NCBI GenBank assembly: GCA_019720755.1
Contig: CP081303.1
Location: forward strand, 4,398,501 to 4,462,500
Direction of reading: 5' to 3'
Length of the DNA stretch: 64,000 nt
Origin: Prolixibacteraceae bacterium
GTDB lineage: Bacteria; Bacteroidota; Bacteroidia; Bacteroidales; Prolixibacteraceae
The translations under genes and the position numbers were made by a program. Every line of letters begins with the position of its first letter. Positions within the stretch are counted from its first letter, which is position 1. The notes beneath the pieces were generated by a model, which did no database searches, had not been told where the DNA came from, and saw only the letters and a program-made list of their open reading frames with translations. Below, piece after piece: positions 19,937 to 28,499 of this stretch.

Positions 19937-20542
19937 TTAAAATAGGGTAGGTATTGGTAACCCGAGATTAAAACTTTGTCGATGGTAAGGAGTAATACCA
20001 TGCTTGATAATTGCTGCTTTATGTGACTTTGTCGGATACCCTTTGTTTTGATCCCATCCATATTCAGGGTATTCTTGAGCAATCTTGTTCATATAGTCAT
20101 CACGATACGTTTTTGCTAATACGGATGCTGCAGCAATTGAGAGATATTTACCATCCCCTTTAATTATTGTCGTGTGATCCACATCTTGATATGGTTTAAA
20201 CCTATTCCCGTCAATAATAAGGTGTTCTGGTTTGTGCACCAAATTATCTACAGCTCGATGCATTGCTAATATTGATGCATTCAATATATTGATTTGATCG
20301 ATCTCTTTCTCATCAACAATTCCGATGCCAAAAGCTATTGCATGCTCCTCTATGTATGGGCGGAGTTGTTCTCTTTTTTTTTCAGATAATTTTTTAGAGT
20401 CATTCAGGTCTAGATGTCTAAAATCAATTGGTAGAATTACACTTGCTGCAAAGACTGGTCCTGCTAAGCATCCTCTGCCAGCTTCATCACATCCAGCTTC
20501 AATCAAGCCATCATTTAGAAATGGTAGGAGTATTGTTTTCAT
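19937..20542 (-). CDS. rnhB: Ribonuclease HII
   Basis: RNase HII cuts the RNA strand of RNA/DNA hybrids and removes single ribonucleotides from genomic DNA. The protein has 201 residues from the ATG at 20542; an upstream in-frame ATG at 20566 would overlap the exbD terminator and add residues not typical of the family. The acidic active-site motif DEAGRG is at residues 19-24, followed by [29 protein letters not shown] and [15 protein letters not shown] complete the family pattern, and the ending HRQSFNLG is also characteristic. It begins only about 8 nt after the T-tract of the upstream operon's terminator, so read-through or its own promoter must drive it. Confidence 0.95.
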   Translation of the reverse strand: MKTILLPFLNDGLIEAGCDEAGRGCLAGPVFAASVILPIDFRHLDLNDSKKLSEKKREQLRPYIEEHAIAFGIGIVDEKEIDQINILNASILAMHRAVDNLVHKPEHLIIDGNRFKPYQDVDHTTIIKGDGKYLSIAAASVLAKTYRDDYMNKIAQEYPEYGWDQNKGYPTKSHKAAIIKHGITPYHRQSFNLGLPIPTLF

Positions 20543-20549
20543 AATGATC

Positions 20550-20576
20550 AAAAAAAAGGGTTGCATAATGCAACCC
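20550..20576 (-). terminator. Intrinsic terminator of exb operon
   Basis: On the minus strand the perfect inverted repeat GGGTTGCAT / ATGCAACCC around one base is followed by a run of T. It lies between the last exbD gene and rnhB. Confidence 0.88.
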
Positions 20577-20613
20577 TCATATTATTTTAAGGCCTTAAAA
20601 GCCAATAGTACTA

Positions 20614-21084
20614 TTATCGTTGTACCTTCTTTTTAGCAGAGTAGTTAATGTTCAAAGCAGAAACACGGCGAAGTGCTTGCTTGATATCAGAAACAATCTT
20701 CATTTTGGTATTCTCATCTACTTTTAAAGATGTTACCATGAAAGGCACCTCTGCTTCTTCACGTTGAGCTCTTTCAGAAGTGATATATTCTGCAATGTCT
20801 GAAGTAGACGCAAATACATCATTTAACTGAATACGTGGCTCAGTACCAAACTTCTTTTGAAACTGAGGAAGTGGCTCACCTACATTGATATAACTAACCA
20901 ACGATTTCTTCTCTAATTTTGCAAGTTCTGTTGCTTGAGGAACACGAACCTTTACTTTAAGGTCTTGCTCTCTCATACTGGTTGTAACCATAAAAAAGAA
21001 CAGAAGCATAAATACAATATCAGGAAGTGCTGATGTAGAAATAGGTGGGGTTTCTTTCTTCCCGTCTTTTCTAAATTTTCCCAT
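20614..21084 (-). CDS. ExbD/TolR family biopolymer transport protein (second copy)
   Basis: This 156-residue ExbD-type protein has a short basic cytoplasmic start, one membrane helix (about residues 19-37, LPDIVFMLLFFFMVTT) and a periplasmic domain. Asp22 sits at the start of the helix, where the proton-carrying aspartate of ExbD/TolR lies. ExbB-ExbD complexes use the proton motive force to drive TonB-dependent transport or related outer-membrane work. It follows the first exbD copy by 2 nt and ends the operon before a terminator. Two different ExbD copies in one operon are common in Bacteroidota, and the division of labour between them is not known from sequence. Confidence 0.9.
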   Translation of the reverse strand: MGKFRKDGKKETPPISTSALPDIVFMLLFFFMVTTSMREQDLKVKVRVPQATELAKLEKKSLVSYINVGEPLPQFQKKFGTEPRIQLNDVFASTSDIAEYITSERAQREEAEVPFMVTSLKVDENTKMKIVSDIKQALRRVSALNINYSAKKKVQR

Positions 21085-21086
21085 TA

Positions 21087-21665
21087 TTAATTTCCTCCAA
21101 CTTTTTTAGGTTCAGCCTCAGAGATACGTTGTGGCATAATCTTACGAATCGCTTTCTGTTGATCACTGTTAAGGTCTTCGTATTTCTTATTCCATTTTCT
21201 CTTAGCAATATCATCTCTAATATCGTTGATCGCACGAACTAATTCGTTTTGAACAGCAATATAAGTACCGTAAGTTGTACCGATAGCATTTTGTAATGAA
21301 ATCACACCTTTTGTAACCATTTGCTTCCCGAAGAAAGGAACTTCTATCTCTTTCTTTTCAGGTAATTTTGGCGAATTGTTACTATTAAGCATGAATTCTT
21401 TCGTCGCATCATACAAATCTTCTATTCGCATAAGTTCGCCTTCAACTAGTAATTGATCTTTACTATTTACCAGCACCTCGAAGATGTTACGATCCTTAAT
21501 TTTATTATTAGGGTCGATTTTAGCATCCTTAGGAGGCATCGGTGGCAACTTACGCCTTAGACCACTATCCGTATCCATCGTAGTGGTAACCAAGAAGAAG
21601 ATAAGCAACATAAAGGCGATATCGGCCAATGATGATGCATTATATTCTGGTAATTTCTTAGGCAT
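21087..21665 (-). CDS. ExbD/TolR family biopolymer transport protein (first copy)
   Basis: This 192-residue ExbD homologue begins MPKKLPEYNASSLADIAF. A single membrane helix (residues ~12-30) carries the expected Asp15. The periplasmic part is longer than in the second copy and ends in a charged region containing a DINDIRDDIAKRKW-like amphipathic stretch near residues 140-160. It lies between a small membrane protein gene and the second exbD, all on the same strand with short gaps. It should form the energising complex with the ExbB-like protein encoded at 22217-23044; partner TonB proteins are not in this window. Confidence 0.9.
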   Translation of the reverse strand: MPKKLPEYNASSLADIAFMLLIFFLVTTTMDTDSGLRRKLPPMPPKDAKIDPNNKIKDRNIFEVLVNSKDQLLVEGELMRIEDLYDATKEFMLNSNNSPKLPEKKEIEVPFFGKQMVTKGVISLQNAIGTTYGTYIAVQNELVRAINDIRDDIAKRKWNKKYEDLNSDQQKAIRKIMPQRISEAEPKKVGGN

Positions 21666-21725
21666 AATTAAATATTTTATAACGTAGTAACACGAAGATT
21701 ACTACGTTAAAGTATGAATCAATTA

Positions 21726-22190
21726 TTACTTTCTAGTTAAGCGAAGAACAGAAGGGACTACAACAATTGCTACAACTGCTATTCCCATAAGGATATAAGT
21801 TGTATTCAATAGCATATCTGTAAAATGTGCTACAGAAGTGCTAAGTGTTCCATCTGCTACTAATTTTTCCGAACCGTGGAATGTAGGAATTACATCTGAT
21901 CCCAAAGCCCATGCAATAGCAAATATTGCAACAAGAGCAATAATTCCAGCAACACTATAAAGTGCTTTTTTTCCACTTAGGAAAAGGTTTCTAACTGAAA
22001 AAAGTAGTATTGTACCCGTAACGATAGCCAACAATGCATAAGACCAATTCAAACCTAGGGTAACATATTTTTCCCCTTGTTCTGTAATTGGATCTGATAG
22101 ATTACTCATTAAAAGAACCATTAAAACGCCCGAAGTAATCATCAAGACCCAAAGCAAAACTGTTAGTAATGTCGTAACTTTTTTACTCAT
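21726..22190 (-). CDS. Four-helix membrane protein of the exb operon, function unknown
   Basis: This 154-residue hydrophobic protein has about four predicted membrane helices (near residues 9-29, 48-67, 76-97 and 127-150) and the loop GSEKLVADGTLSTSVAHFTDMLLNTTYILMGI written here only in part: GSEKLVADGTLSTS. It has no signature I recognise. Genes of this size and topology often sit between exbB and exbD in Bacteroidota, so a role as an accessory subunit of the ExbB-ExbD motor is a fair inference. It lies 26 nt after exbB and 60 nt before the first exbD on the same strand. Confidence 0.8.
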   Translation of the reverse strand: MSKKVTTLLTVLLWVLMITSGVLMVLLMSNLSDPITEQGEKYVTLGLNWSYALLAIVTGTILLFSVRNLFLSGKKALYSVAGIIALVAIFAIAWALGSDVIPTFHGSEKLVADGTLSTSVAHFTDMLLNTTYILMGIAVVAIVVVPSVLRLTRK

Positions 22191-22216
22191 GGGTAATTTT
22201 TTTTAGTATTATATAA

Positions 22217-23044
22217 TTACTTCTTCAAGTTGTATTTTACAAGGATATCCATGAATGAGATAGAAGCATCTTCCATATCATTAACAAGACTATCGATCTT
22301 AGCTACACAGTAGTTATAAAGAATCTGTAGGATAATTGCAACAACAAGACCAGATACAGTAGTAATAAGGGCCACTTTAATACCACCTGCTACCAAAGTA
22401 GGAGAGATATCCCCAGCGACCTCAATCGCATCAAATGCTGCAATCATACCAATAACGGTTCCCATGAAACCAAGCATCGGTGCAAGAGCGATAAAAAGAG
22501 CGATCCATGAAAGACCTTTTTCTAGAAGACCAGTTTGAACTCCACCGTAAGAAACAACAGATTTCTCAACAACATCAAGACCTTCGTCATAACGATCAAG
22601 ACCTTGGTAGAAAATTGAAGCAACAGGACCTTTAGTGTCGCGACAAACGTTTTTAGCTTCTTCAACACCACCGTTAGCCATAGCTTCTTCTACTTTATTA
22701 AGAAGTTTTTTAGTGTTTGTTGTTGCAAGATTTAAATAAAGGATACGCTCGATAGCAAGAGCAAGACCTAAGATAAGACAGATCAATACTGTCGACATAA
22801 ATCCGGCACCTCCTTCAATAAATTTTTGCTTCAATTGGCTGTGTAGAGACATGTTTGCTTCCACTTCTTTGGCTGCTTCTTCCATATTGTCAACACTGTT
22901 GTCTGTAGCATTATCAACAGACGTACTCGTTTCTTGAGCCACCTCTGTCTGAGATGCTCCATTTTCGTCTTGAGATACAGCAACATTAGCTGCTCCAAAA
23001 CTAAGCATTGCGAAAACTGCGAATAATGCAAATAGCTTTTTCAT
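22217..23044 (-). CDS. MotA/TolQ/ExbB proton channel family protein
   Basis: This 275-residue ExbB-type subunit forms the ring around the ExbD helices and conducts protons across the inner membrane. A signal-peptide-like N-terminus (MKKLFALFAVFAMLSFGAAN) is followed by an acidic, Ser/Thr-rich linker (residues ~25-65) and then three membrane helices, near residues 78-100, 178-200 and 215-240. The LSWIALFIALAPMLGFMGTV stretch and the GGIKVALITTVSGLVVAI segment are the conserved ExbB/TolQ pore helices. It is the first gene of an operon with a small membrane protein and two exbD genes. About 200 nt upstream without a gene should hold the promoter. Confidence 0.93.
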   Translation of the reverse strand: MKKLFALFAVFAMLSFGAANVAVSQDENGASQTEVAQETSTSVDNATDNSVDNMEEAAKEVEANMSLHSQLKQKFIEGGAGFMSTVLICLILGLALAIERILYLNLATTNTKKLLNKVEEAMANGGVEEAKNVCRDTKGPVASIFYQGLDRYDEGLDVVEKSVVSYGGVQTGLLEKGLSWIALFIALAPMLGFMGTVIGMIAAFDAIEVAGDISPTLVAGGIKVALITTVSGLVVAIILQILYNYCVAKIDSLVNDMEDASISFMDILVKYNLKK

Positions 23045-23243
23045 AACTGGTTTTGAATTTTAATTAACAATTTCTGTATTATTTTCTTTTTTGAACGCTA
23101 TAAATGTTCAATGATATTTCTTTTCTGAAAACTTCATTCCCTAACTATTAGATAGTAAATAATGTCTCCAAGACAATGAACGGCTTAAAACTGCTCATTT
23201 TTCAGGGACGCAAATTACAAAAAAAATATGAAAGTCAAACTTT

Positions 23244-24281
23244 TCAAATGCATATTTCACCTCTCATGTTCTGATCAAGATGCATTTTTATTTCTTTTAC
23301 TTCAAGGTCTTGCCCTAGCAAAAACATAAGCTTAGTAACTGCTGCTTCAATTGTGATATCATGTCCGCTTACAACTCCAGCTTTTCTTAGTGCACAACTT
23401 GTTTCATATTGTCCCATTATTACACGTCCTCCTGAGCACTGTGTAACGTTAAGAAAAATGATGCCTTTGTTGGAAGCTTCTTGTATTGCATTGGTTAGCC
23501 ATGGGGTTGTAGGAATATTTCCAGAACCAAATGTTTGAAGTACAACTCCTTTAAGATCTGGAGTGGTTAATATCTGTTTGAATGCTTTTTCTTGTATTCC
23601 TGGGAAAAGTGTTATTACTGCAATATCATTGCATAAAGATCTATTAATCTTAAATATACCTTTGTTTTTTGAATGATATAGTAGATCGTGATTGAAAACA
23701 ATATCAGTACCTGCTTTTGCTAAACGTGGAAAGTTATGTGAAGCAAAAGCACTAAATTGTTCTGAATCTTCTTTTGTGGTCCTATTTCCTCTAAAAAGTC
23801 TTGAGCTGAAGTAGACACATACTTCTTGAACAATAGGGGTTTCATTATTCTTTTTTGCAGCAATTTCAATTGCAGTAATCAGGTTCTCTTTACCATCTGT
23901 TCTTAGAACACCAATTGGAAGTTGAGATCCGGTAAGTATAACAGGTTTGCCTAAGTTTTCAAGCATAAAGCTAAGTGCAGATGCGGTGTACGACATAGTA
24001 TCGGTGCCATGTAATATTACAAATCCATCGTACTCCATATACTTCTCTTTGATAAGAGATGCTAGTTTACCCCATAAATCTAGGTTTACATTTGAAGAAT
24101 CTATTGGAGGATTGAATGCAAAACTATCCATGTGGATTCCCATTTTCTTTAGTTCCGGAATTTCCTCTGTTAGCTGTTCAAATTTCATTGGAACTAAAGC
24201 GCCTGACTCGCTACTCTCTTTCATTCCAATAGTACCTCCCGTGTAGATGATTAGTACTGTTGCTTTATCTGTTTTATTCAT
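23244..24281 (-). CDS. ansA: Type I L-asparaginase
   Basis: The enzyme hydrolyses asparagine to aspartate and ammonia. The 345-residue length and the absence of a signal peptide fit the cytoplasmic type I enzyme rather than the periplasmic type II. Both catalytic threonine motifs are clear: Thr14 in IYTGGTIGM and the second in LHGTDTMSYTASAL, the latter with the T-D-x-x-x-x-A signature. An HDITIEAAVTKLMFLLGQ stretch near the C-terminus is also family-typical. It follows tatD by 35 nt on the same strand and probably closes that transcript. A minor glutaminase activity cannot be excluded. Confidence 0.94.
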   Translation of the reverse strand: MNKTDKATVLIIYTGGTIGMKESSESGALVPMKFEQLTEEIPELKKMGIHMDSFAFNPPIDSSNVNLDLWGKLASLIKEKYMEYDGFVILHGTDTMSYTASALSFMLENLGKPVILTGSQLPIGVLRTDGKENLITAIEIAAKKNNETPIVQEVCVYFSSRLFRGNRTTKEDSEQFSAFASHNFPRLAKAGTDIVFNHDLLYHSKNKGIFKINRSLCNDIAVITLFPGIQEKAFKQILTTPDLKGVVLQTFGSGNIPTTPWLTNAIQEASNKGIIFLNVTQCSGGRVIMGQYETSCALRKAGVVSGHDITIEAAVTKLMFLLGQDLEVKEIKMHLDQNMRGEICI

Positions 24282-24316
24282 TTATTGGTTATTTTACTGC
24301 CGTTAAAGTTAAATAA

Positions 24317-25087
24317 CTATTTCCCTAAGTTAAATAACTTTTTGCAGTTCGAGGTCGTTGTTTCGCTAACTATGTCGTAGGACACTTCTTTTAAGTCACT
24401 AATCTTTTCAACAACGTAGGTTACGTAAGATGATTCATTTCTTTTTCCTCTATATGGTACTGGTGCTAAATATGGTGCATCTGTTTCCACAAGAAGTTTG
24501 TCTATAGGAAGTTGTGCAATTACCTTATCCACACCGGCATTTTTAAATGTAACCAATCCATTTACCCCTATAAGAAATCCCATTTTGATTGCTTTGTTTG
24601 CTTGTTCAACAGTTCCTGTAAATGAGTGGAAAACACCTTTAAGTCCTTTTTCGCAGAATGGTGCAACAATATCGTAAATGTCATCAAACGCATCTCTAAC
24701 ATGCAGAACAGCAGGTAGGTTGTATTGAAGACACCAATTAAGTTGTTGTTCTAAAACAATTATCTGTTCATCACGAAATGTTTTATCCCAATAGTAATCT
24801 AATCCAATCTCTCCGATACCTACAAATTCTCTTTTTTTAAGCCAAAATTCAATAATTTCAAGTTCTTGGTCATAATCTTCGGTTACAGATGTTGGATGTA
24901 TTCCTATCAAGGGGATGCATGTTTCAGGATACTCATCGCTTAAACGAAGCATTGCATTGATGGAAGAACTATCAATGTTAGGAAGGATAATTTTATCTAC
25001 TCCGTTCTCTTTTGCACGTTCAATTATCTCTTTGTATTCGTTTTTAAATTCACTTGAATATATATGTGAATGAGAGTCAATGATCAT
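24317..25087 (-). CDS. tatD: TatD family metal-dependent hydrolase (DNase)
   Basis: TatD proteins are TIM-barrel amidohydrolase-fold nucleases that use divalent metals and process 3' ends of DNA and RNA. The 256 residues carry all metal-site motifs in order: IDSHSHIY at the N-terminus, GEIGLDYYWD with the bridging Glu, AVLHVRDA, FHSFTGT and VETDAPYLAP. The start at 25087 is directly before IIDSHSHIY, as usual for the family. In E. coli tatD sits with tatABC; here tatA is about 4.4 kb upstream on the same strand, so the link is loose. The protein is not part of the Tat translocon despite its name. Confidence 0.94.
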   Translation of the reverse strand: MIIDSHSHIYSSEFKNEYKEIIERAKENGVDKIILPNIDSSSINAMLRLSDEYPETCIPLIGIHPTSVTEDYDQELEIIEFWLKKREFVGIGEIGLDYYWDKTFRDEQIIVLEQQLNWCLQYNLPAVLHVRDAFDDIYDIVAPFCEKGLKGVFHSFTGTVEQANKAIKMGFLIGVNGLVTFKNAGVDKVIAQLPIDKLLVETDAPYLAPVPYRGKRNESSYVTYVVEKISDLKEVSYDIVSETTTSNCKKLFNLGK

Positions 25088-25165
25088 AGTCTTTTCTTAA
25101 TTTCGACAAAAATATCACGAATGATTAATTTTCGTGTTATCCGATAATGAATAGTTTATTAAATT

Positions 25166-26335
25166 TTAAGTAGTTTTTTTAAGATCATTGTACTGTGCTA
25201 TTCCAATGACAGTATAGATTAATGCCGTACAGTATACTGCTATATGTATCTTTTGAAGTGAAAATATCGCTGTAGTAATGAGTAGTACCATTACAGATAC
25301 CCCATATAAAATCAGGCCATAACGCGTTATTTTATGTTTGCTGTTCTTTTTCCAACTTGTTATTAGTGGGATAAATGCCAATGGTGAGAAAACCAATAAA
25401 TTCATGTTATATCCTGTTAGTGGGTGCACTGAAACGATTCCTAAAAATAGCAGAATCACACTGGCTATTGCATTTACCAACCAAAGTACTCTTGAAACAA
25501 AATTAAAAATTGCTTTCTTTCTTTTACGATATATTGTTATGAGTAACACGATGAATAAGAGTACATAAATATTATTTATTGCTTGCCACCCCTTATTATT
25601 ATCCAACTTATTACTCTTTAGAAGCACTTTCGTTTCTCCTTTGGTAATCTTCTCTTGATTCTTTTTTTGCGAATTTTTGATACCAGCTTGAAGATATTCG
25701 GGTAAAAACATTGTCTCATTCCATGTTGCTACTTGATCACATTTTGCACCTAGTGCAATATATATACCTATAGCATCCCATGAATTATAGTCCATATATT
25801 GATCTAACAATGCTCGAAATGAAAGACTTGATTGACCTCTTTTTTCCCACGTAATAGCTCCATTGCAAGCCGTTGTTATCTGGTCTTCTAATTTAGTAGA
25901 GCAGTTGTTTCTAAGATAATTGTAACGATATAATCTGTTTTGAGGTTTTAAGTTATCTCGTATACTATTGAATAACACAACTTTCTCACTGTTAGTAAGG
26001 TTTAGAGTGTCTTGATAGACCTCTCTTCCTTCTCTCTTATAACTATTGATAAAGGTATTGTAGTTTGTGTAACCTAGTAGATAATCCGTCTTTCCTAGTA
26101 CAAAATTCCATACAAAGTTCGGTGCATTAAAGTCAAAAAGACCGTAATTAAATACCACATCTATTCTATTTGATTCATCCTGATAACGTAAGGCAGAGTG
26201 ACCAAAAAGAGAGTATATTTCGTCTCCTGGCTCACATGTAATAAGATAGAAATTCCTTGATGTTCCATTGTTTGCTTTTAGGGATGAGCATATCGAAAAA
26301 AATAGAGCGATAGTACAAATGAACAGCTGTCTCAT
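25166..26335 (-). CDS. DUF4105 (Lnb N-terminal) membrane protein
   Basis: This 389-residue protein has a signal peptide (about residues 1-21) and then a DUF4105/Lnb N-terminal periplasmic domain. The domain is recognisable from EPGDEIYSLFGHSALRYQD, FNYGLFDF and the cysteine-containing LRNNCSTKLEDQI, which resembles the H...C arrangement of NlpC/P60-like folds. After a charged linker, four hydrophobic helices fill residues ~255-385. The role of this family in Bacteroidota is not established; an envelope peptidase or lipid-related activity has been suggested by fold only. It starts 3 nt after the methyltransferase gene, so the two are co-transcribed. Confidence 0.85.
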   Translation of the reverse strand: MRQLFICTIALFFSICSSLKANNGTSRNFYLITCEPGDEIYSLFGHSALRYQDESNRIDVVFNYGLFDFNAPNFVWNFVLGKTDYLLGYTNYNTFINSYKREGREVYQDTLNLTNSEKVVLFNSIRDNLKPQNRLYRYNYLRNNCSTKLEDQITTACNGAITWEKRGQSSLSFRALLDQYMDYNSWDAIGIYIALGAKCDQVATWNETMFLPEYLQAGIKNSQKKNQEKITKGETKVLLKSNKLDNNKGWQAINNIYVLLFIVLLITIYRKRKKAIFNFVSRVLWLVNAIASVILLFLGIVSVHPLTGYNMNLLVFSPLAFIPLITSWKKNSKHKITRYGLILYGVSVMVLLITTAIFSLQKIHIAVYCTALIYTVIGIAQYNDLKKTT

Positions 26336-26338
26336 AAT

Positions 26339-27049
26339 TTACATATTTAGATAAAAGTCCTTAGTTAGTTTTTTATACTCTTCACTGTATACGTGTCGAG
26401 TTTTTTCGATATACATATATGTTTCTATTATCTCTCTAGTATTATCAAATCCAAAGCTTACTAGTATTCGTTTGATATCGCCATCTTTTTTGGGACGGAC
26501 ATAACAGATCTTTTGAATATATAGACCTTGTTTCTTTGCCTCTTCTGTGATCGCTTGTAATTGTTCAAATGGAAGTATCAAACAAAACACTCCTTCATTA
26601 TTTAGGTTGCTAGAAACAAATGAGAGCAAATCTGTAAATGATAAGGTGTCTGTGTGCCTAGCATTCTTTCTTGAACTACTTGGCGATTTTGGACCATTGT
26701 TGAAGAATGGTGGATTCGATACAATCAAGTCAAAATATTTCTCTGATCTATATTGTTGAATAGGATAGTTTAGTATCTCAACACGATCACTCCATGAAGT
26801 GCTCAGAAGATTCTTGTTTGCTTCTTTACTTGCAATTTGATCAATTTCAACACCAGTGATTTTTGTATCATATCTTTGTGCCATCATTAGAGTCATAAGT
26901 CCTGAACCAGCACCAATGTCTAATATGTTTTTAGGGTTGGGATGTGATGCCCATGCGCCTAATAACACACCATCAGTTCCTACTTTCATCCCCGAGAGTT
27001 CATGAACTATCTTAAATTGTTTAAATTGAAAAAAGTTATTTCTTCCCAT
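26339..27049 (-). CDS. tRNA1(Val) (adenine(37)-N6)-methyltransferase family protein
   Basis: This 236-residue SAM-dependent methyltransferase has the SAM-binding motif ILDIGAGSGLMTLMMAQ, an acidic strand-2 end in VEIDQIAS, and the catalytic VSNPPFF motif used by N6-adenine methyltransferases. The N-terminal FQFKQFKIVHELSGMKVGTDGVLLGAW stretch, in particular HELSGMKVGTDGVLLGAW, is typical of YfiC/TrmN6, which methylates A37 of tRNA1(Val). It lies 9 nt after the TIGR02757 gene and 3 nt before DUF4105. Length and motif order fit TrmN6 well; a different tRNA or rRNA target is possible in this phylum. Confidence 0.88.
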   Translation of the reverse strand: MGRNNFFQFKQFKIVHELSGMKVGTDGVLLGAWASHPNPKNILDIGAGSGLMTLMMAQRYDTKITGVEIDQIASKEANKNLLSTSWSDRVEILNYPIQQYRSEKYFDLIVSNPPFFNNGPKSPSSSRKNARHTDTLSFTDLLSFVSSNLNNEGVFCLILPFEQLQAITEEAKKQGLYIQKICYVRPKKDGDIKRILVSFGFDNTREIIETYMYIEKTRHVYSEEYKKLTKDFYLNM

Positions 27050-27058
27050 TCTTATTGA

Positions 27059-27823
27059 TCAAAATTTTTCAAAAATGCCCATTCCAAATAGTGCATAATC
27101 ATACTTTACTGGATCACTTGGATCTAGTTCTTTTAGTTTATTTGTAAGTTCTTCTACTGCTTTCCAATCATTTGCTTTACGTTCAAGTAGGTTTAGTTTT
27201 CTACTTACATTCCCAACATGAACGTCTAGTGGGATAAAGAGTTCTTTAGGATCTATATTCCAAATGCCAAAATCAACGCCAAAACCATCTTGTCTTACCA
27301 TCCAGCGTAGAAACATATTAATTCGTTTGGCTGCAGAGCCTTTTATTGGATTTGCTATATGTTTTTGGGTTCTGTATCCCTCTTTATCTCGAAGAAATTG
27401 CTTTCGGAAGTGAAATATTGCGTCTTTCATTCTACCTCCATTTTTTAATCCCTCTTTAAATAGCAATTCCATCCCTCCACAATTTTGGTATATATGATGA
27501 AACGATTTCATAAAAAAACAGATATCCTCATATTGAAAAGTTCGATGTTTTACATCTTTGAATCTGTTTAGATCTTGAGGTCGATACTCTTTAATAAAGT
27601 CATATGGAGCATAATCCATACGCTCAATGATCTTGGTGCTATTTAATATAATACTATTACGTTTCCCCCAAGCTAAAGTGGCAGCAATATATCCACTTAT
27701 TTCAATATCTTCTTTTTTTGTAAACAGATGAGGTATCTGTATCGGATCTGTCTCAATAAATTCTGGAGCATTAAATTGATGGTATTTTAATTCAAGCAAC
27801 TCCTTTATTTCTTCTTTTTCCAT
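27059..27823 (-). CDS. TIGR02757 family protein (DUF2400), function unknown
   Basis: This 254-residue protein is a member of a family common in Bacteroidota. Recognisable features are the N-terminal KKEDIEISGYIAATLAWG segment, a central FHFRKQFL and RINMFLRWMVRQDGFG region, and IDPKELFIPLDVHVGNVSRKL near residue 190. The last two stretches resemble the helix-hairpin-helix architecture of DNA glycosylase-like proteins, so nucleic-acid binding is plausible. No catalytic role is established to my knowledge. It is packed tightly in the operon, 7 nt after the ABC ATPase gene and 9 nt before the methyltransferase. Confidence 0.85.
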   Translation of the reverse strand: MEKEEIKELLELKYHQFNAPEFIETDPIQIPHLFTKKEDIEISGYIAATLAWGKRNSIILNSTKIIERMDYAPYDFIKEYRPQDLNRFKDVKHRTFQYEDICFFMKSFHHIYQNCGGMELLFKEGLKNGGRMKDAIFHFRKQFLRDKEGYRTQKHIANPIKGSAAKRINMFLRWMVRQDGFGVDFGIWNIDPKELFIPLDVHVGNVSRKLNLLERKANDWKAVEELTNKLKELDPSDPVKYDYALFGMGIFEKF

Positions 27824-27830
27824 CTGAATA

Positions 27831-28487
27831 CTACTTCTCCATCACTCCATCTTTTATGGTCAGCATACGGTCCGTATATTGAGCAAAAGACTTGTCATGT
27901 GTGACGATTACAAAAGTTTGATTATACTTCTCTCTAAGTTTATATATCAGTTCGTAAAGCTCCTCTTTGTTGGTTGTGTCAAGGCTACCTGAAGGTTCGT
28001 CGGCTAGGACGATACTTGGATTATTGATAAGAGCTCTAGCCACAGCAACACGTTGCCTTTCACCACCAGATAATTCATTGGGTTTATGGTGAAGTCTATC
28101 CTTTAGAGAAAGAAGCTCTAGAAGCTCGATAGCATTCTGTTCTACCTCCTTGGCATCTCTTTTAGCAATCCAACCTGGAATAGAGACATTTTCTAGTGCT
28201 GTAAATTCTGGTAGAAGATGATGGAATTGGAATACAAAACCGATATTTTCATTTCTAAATTGAGAAAGTTTTTTAGAACTCAACTTACTGATATCTTTCC
28301 CATTCATCCATATCTCTCCTTTATCTGCTTGGGTTAATGTTCCAAGGACCTGTAGAAGTGTCGTCTTGCCAGCTCCACTACTTCCTACAATAGAGATCAC
28401 TTCTCCCTTGGCTACTTCAAGTGATACTCCTTTTAGGACATGAAGAGTATCGAATGATTTATGAATATTCGAAGCTTTAAGAATCAT
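27831..28487 (-). CDS. ABC transporter ATP-binding protein, LolD/MacB type
   Basis: This 218-residue ATPase of the lipoprotein-release (LolD) and MacB group carries Walker [14 protein letters not shown]-loop [18 protein letters not shown], signature [15 protein letters not shown] and Walker [14 protein letters not shown]. The [10 protein letters not shown] motif is characteristic of LolD, which powers extraction of lipoproteins from the inner membrane with LolC/E. The permease genes are not adjacent, as is usual in Bacteroidota. The gene lies between a CaCA exchanger (12 nt upstream) and the TIGR02757 gene. Substrate assignment rests on motif similarity and is not certain. Confidence 0.88.
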   Translation of the reverse strand: MILKASNIHKSFDTLHVLKGVSLEVAKGEVISIVGSSGAGKTTLLQVLGTLTQADKGEIWMNGKDISKLSSKKLSQFRNENIGFVFQFHHLLPEFTALENVSIPGWIAKRDAKEVEQNAIELLELLSLKDRLHHKPNELSGGERQRVAVARALINNPSIVLADEPSGSLDTTNKEELYELIYKLREKYNQTFVIVTHDKSFAQYTDRMLTIKDGVMEK

Positions 28488-28499
28488 ATGATTTATGGT

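Noticed and set aside
19834-20082. 82-codon minus-strand frame overlapping the end of rnhB
   Set aside because: It lies in another frame of the rnhB gene and carries no recognisable sequence.
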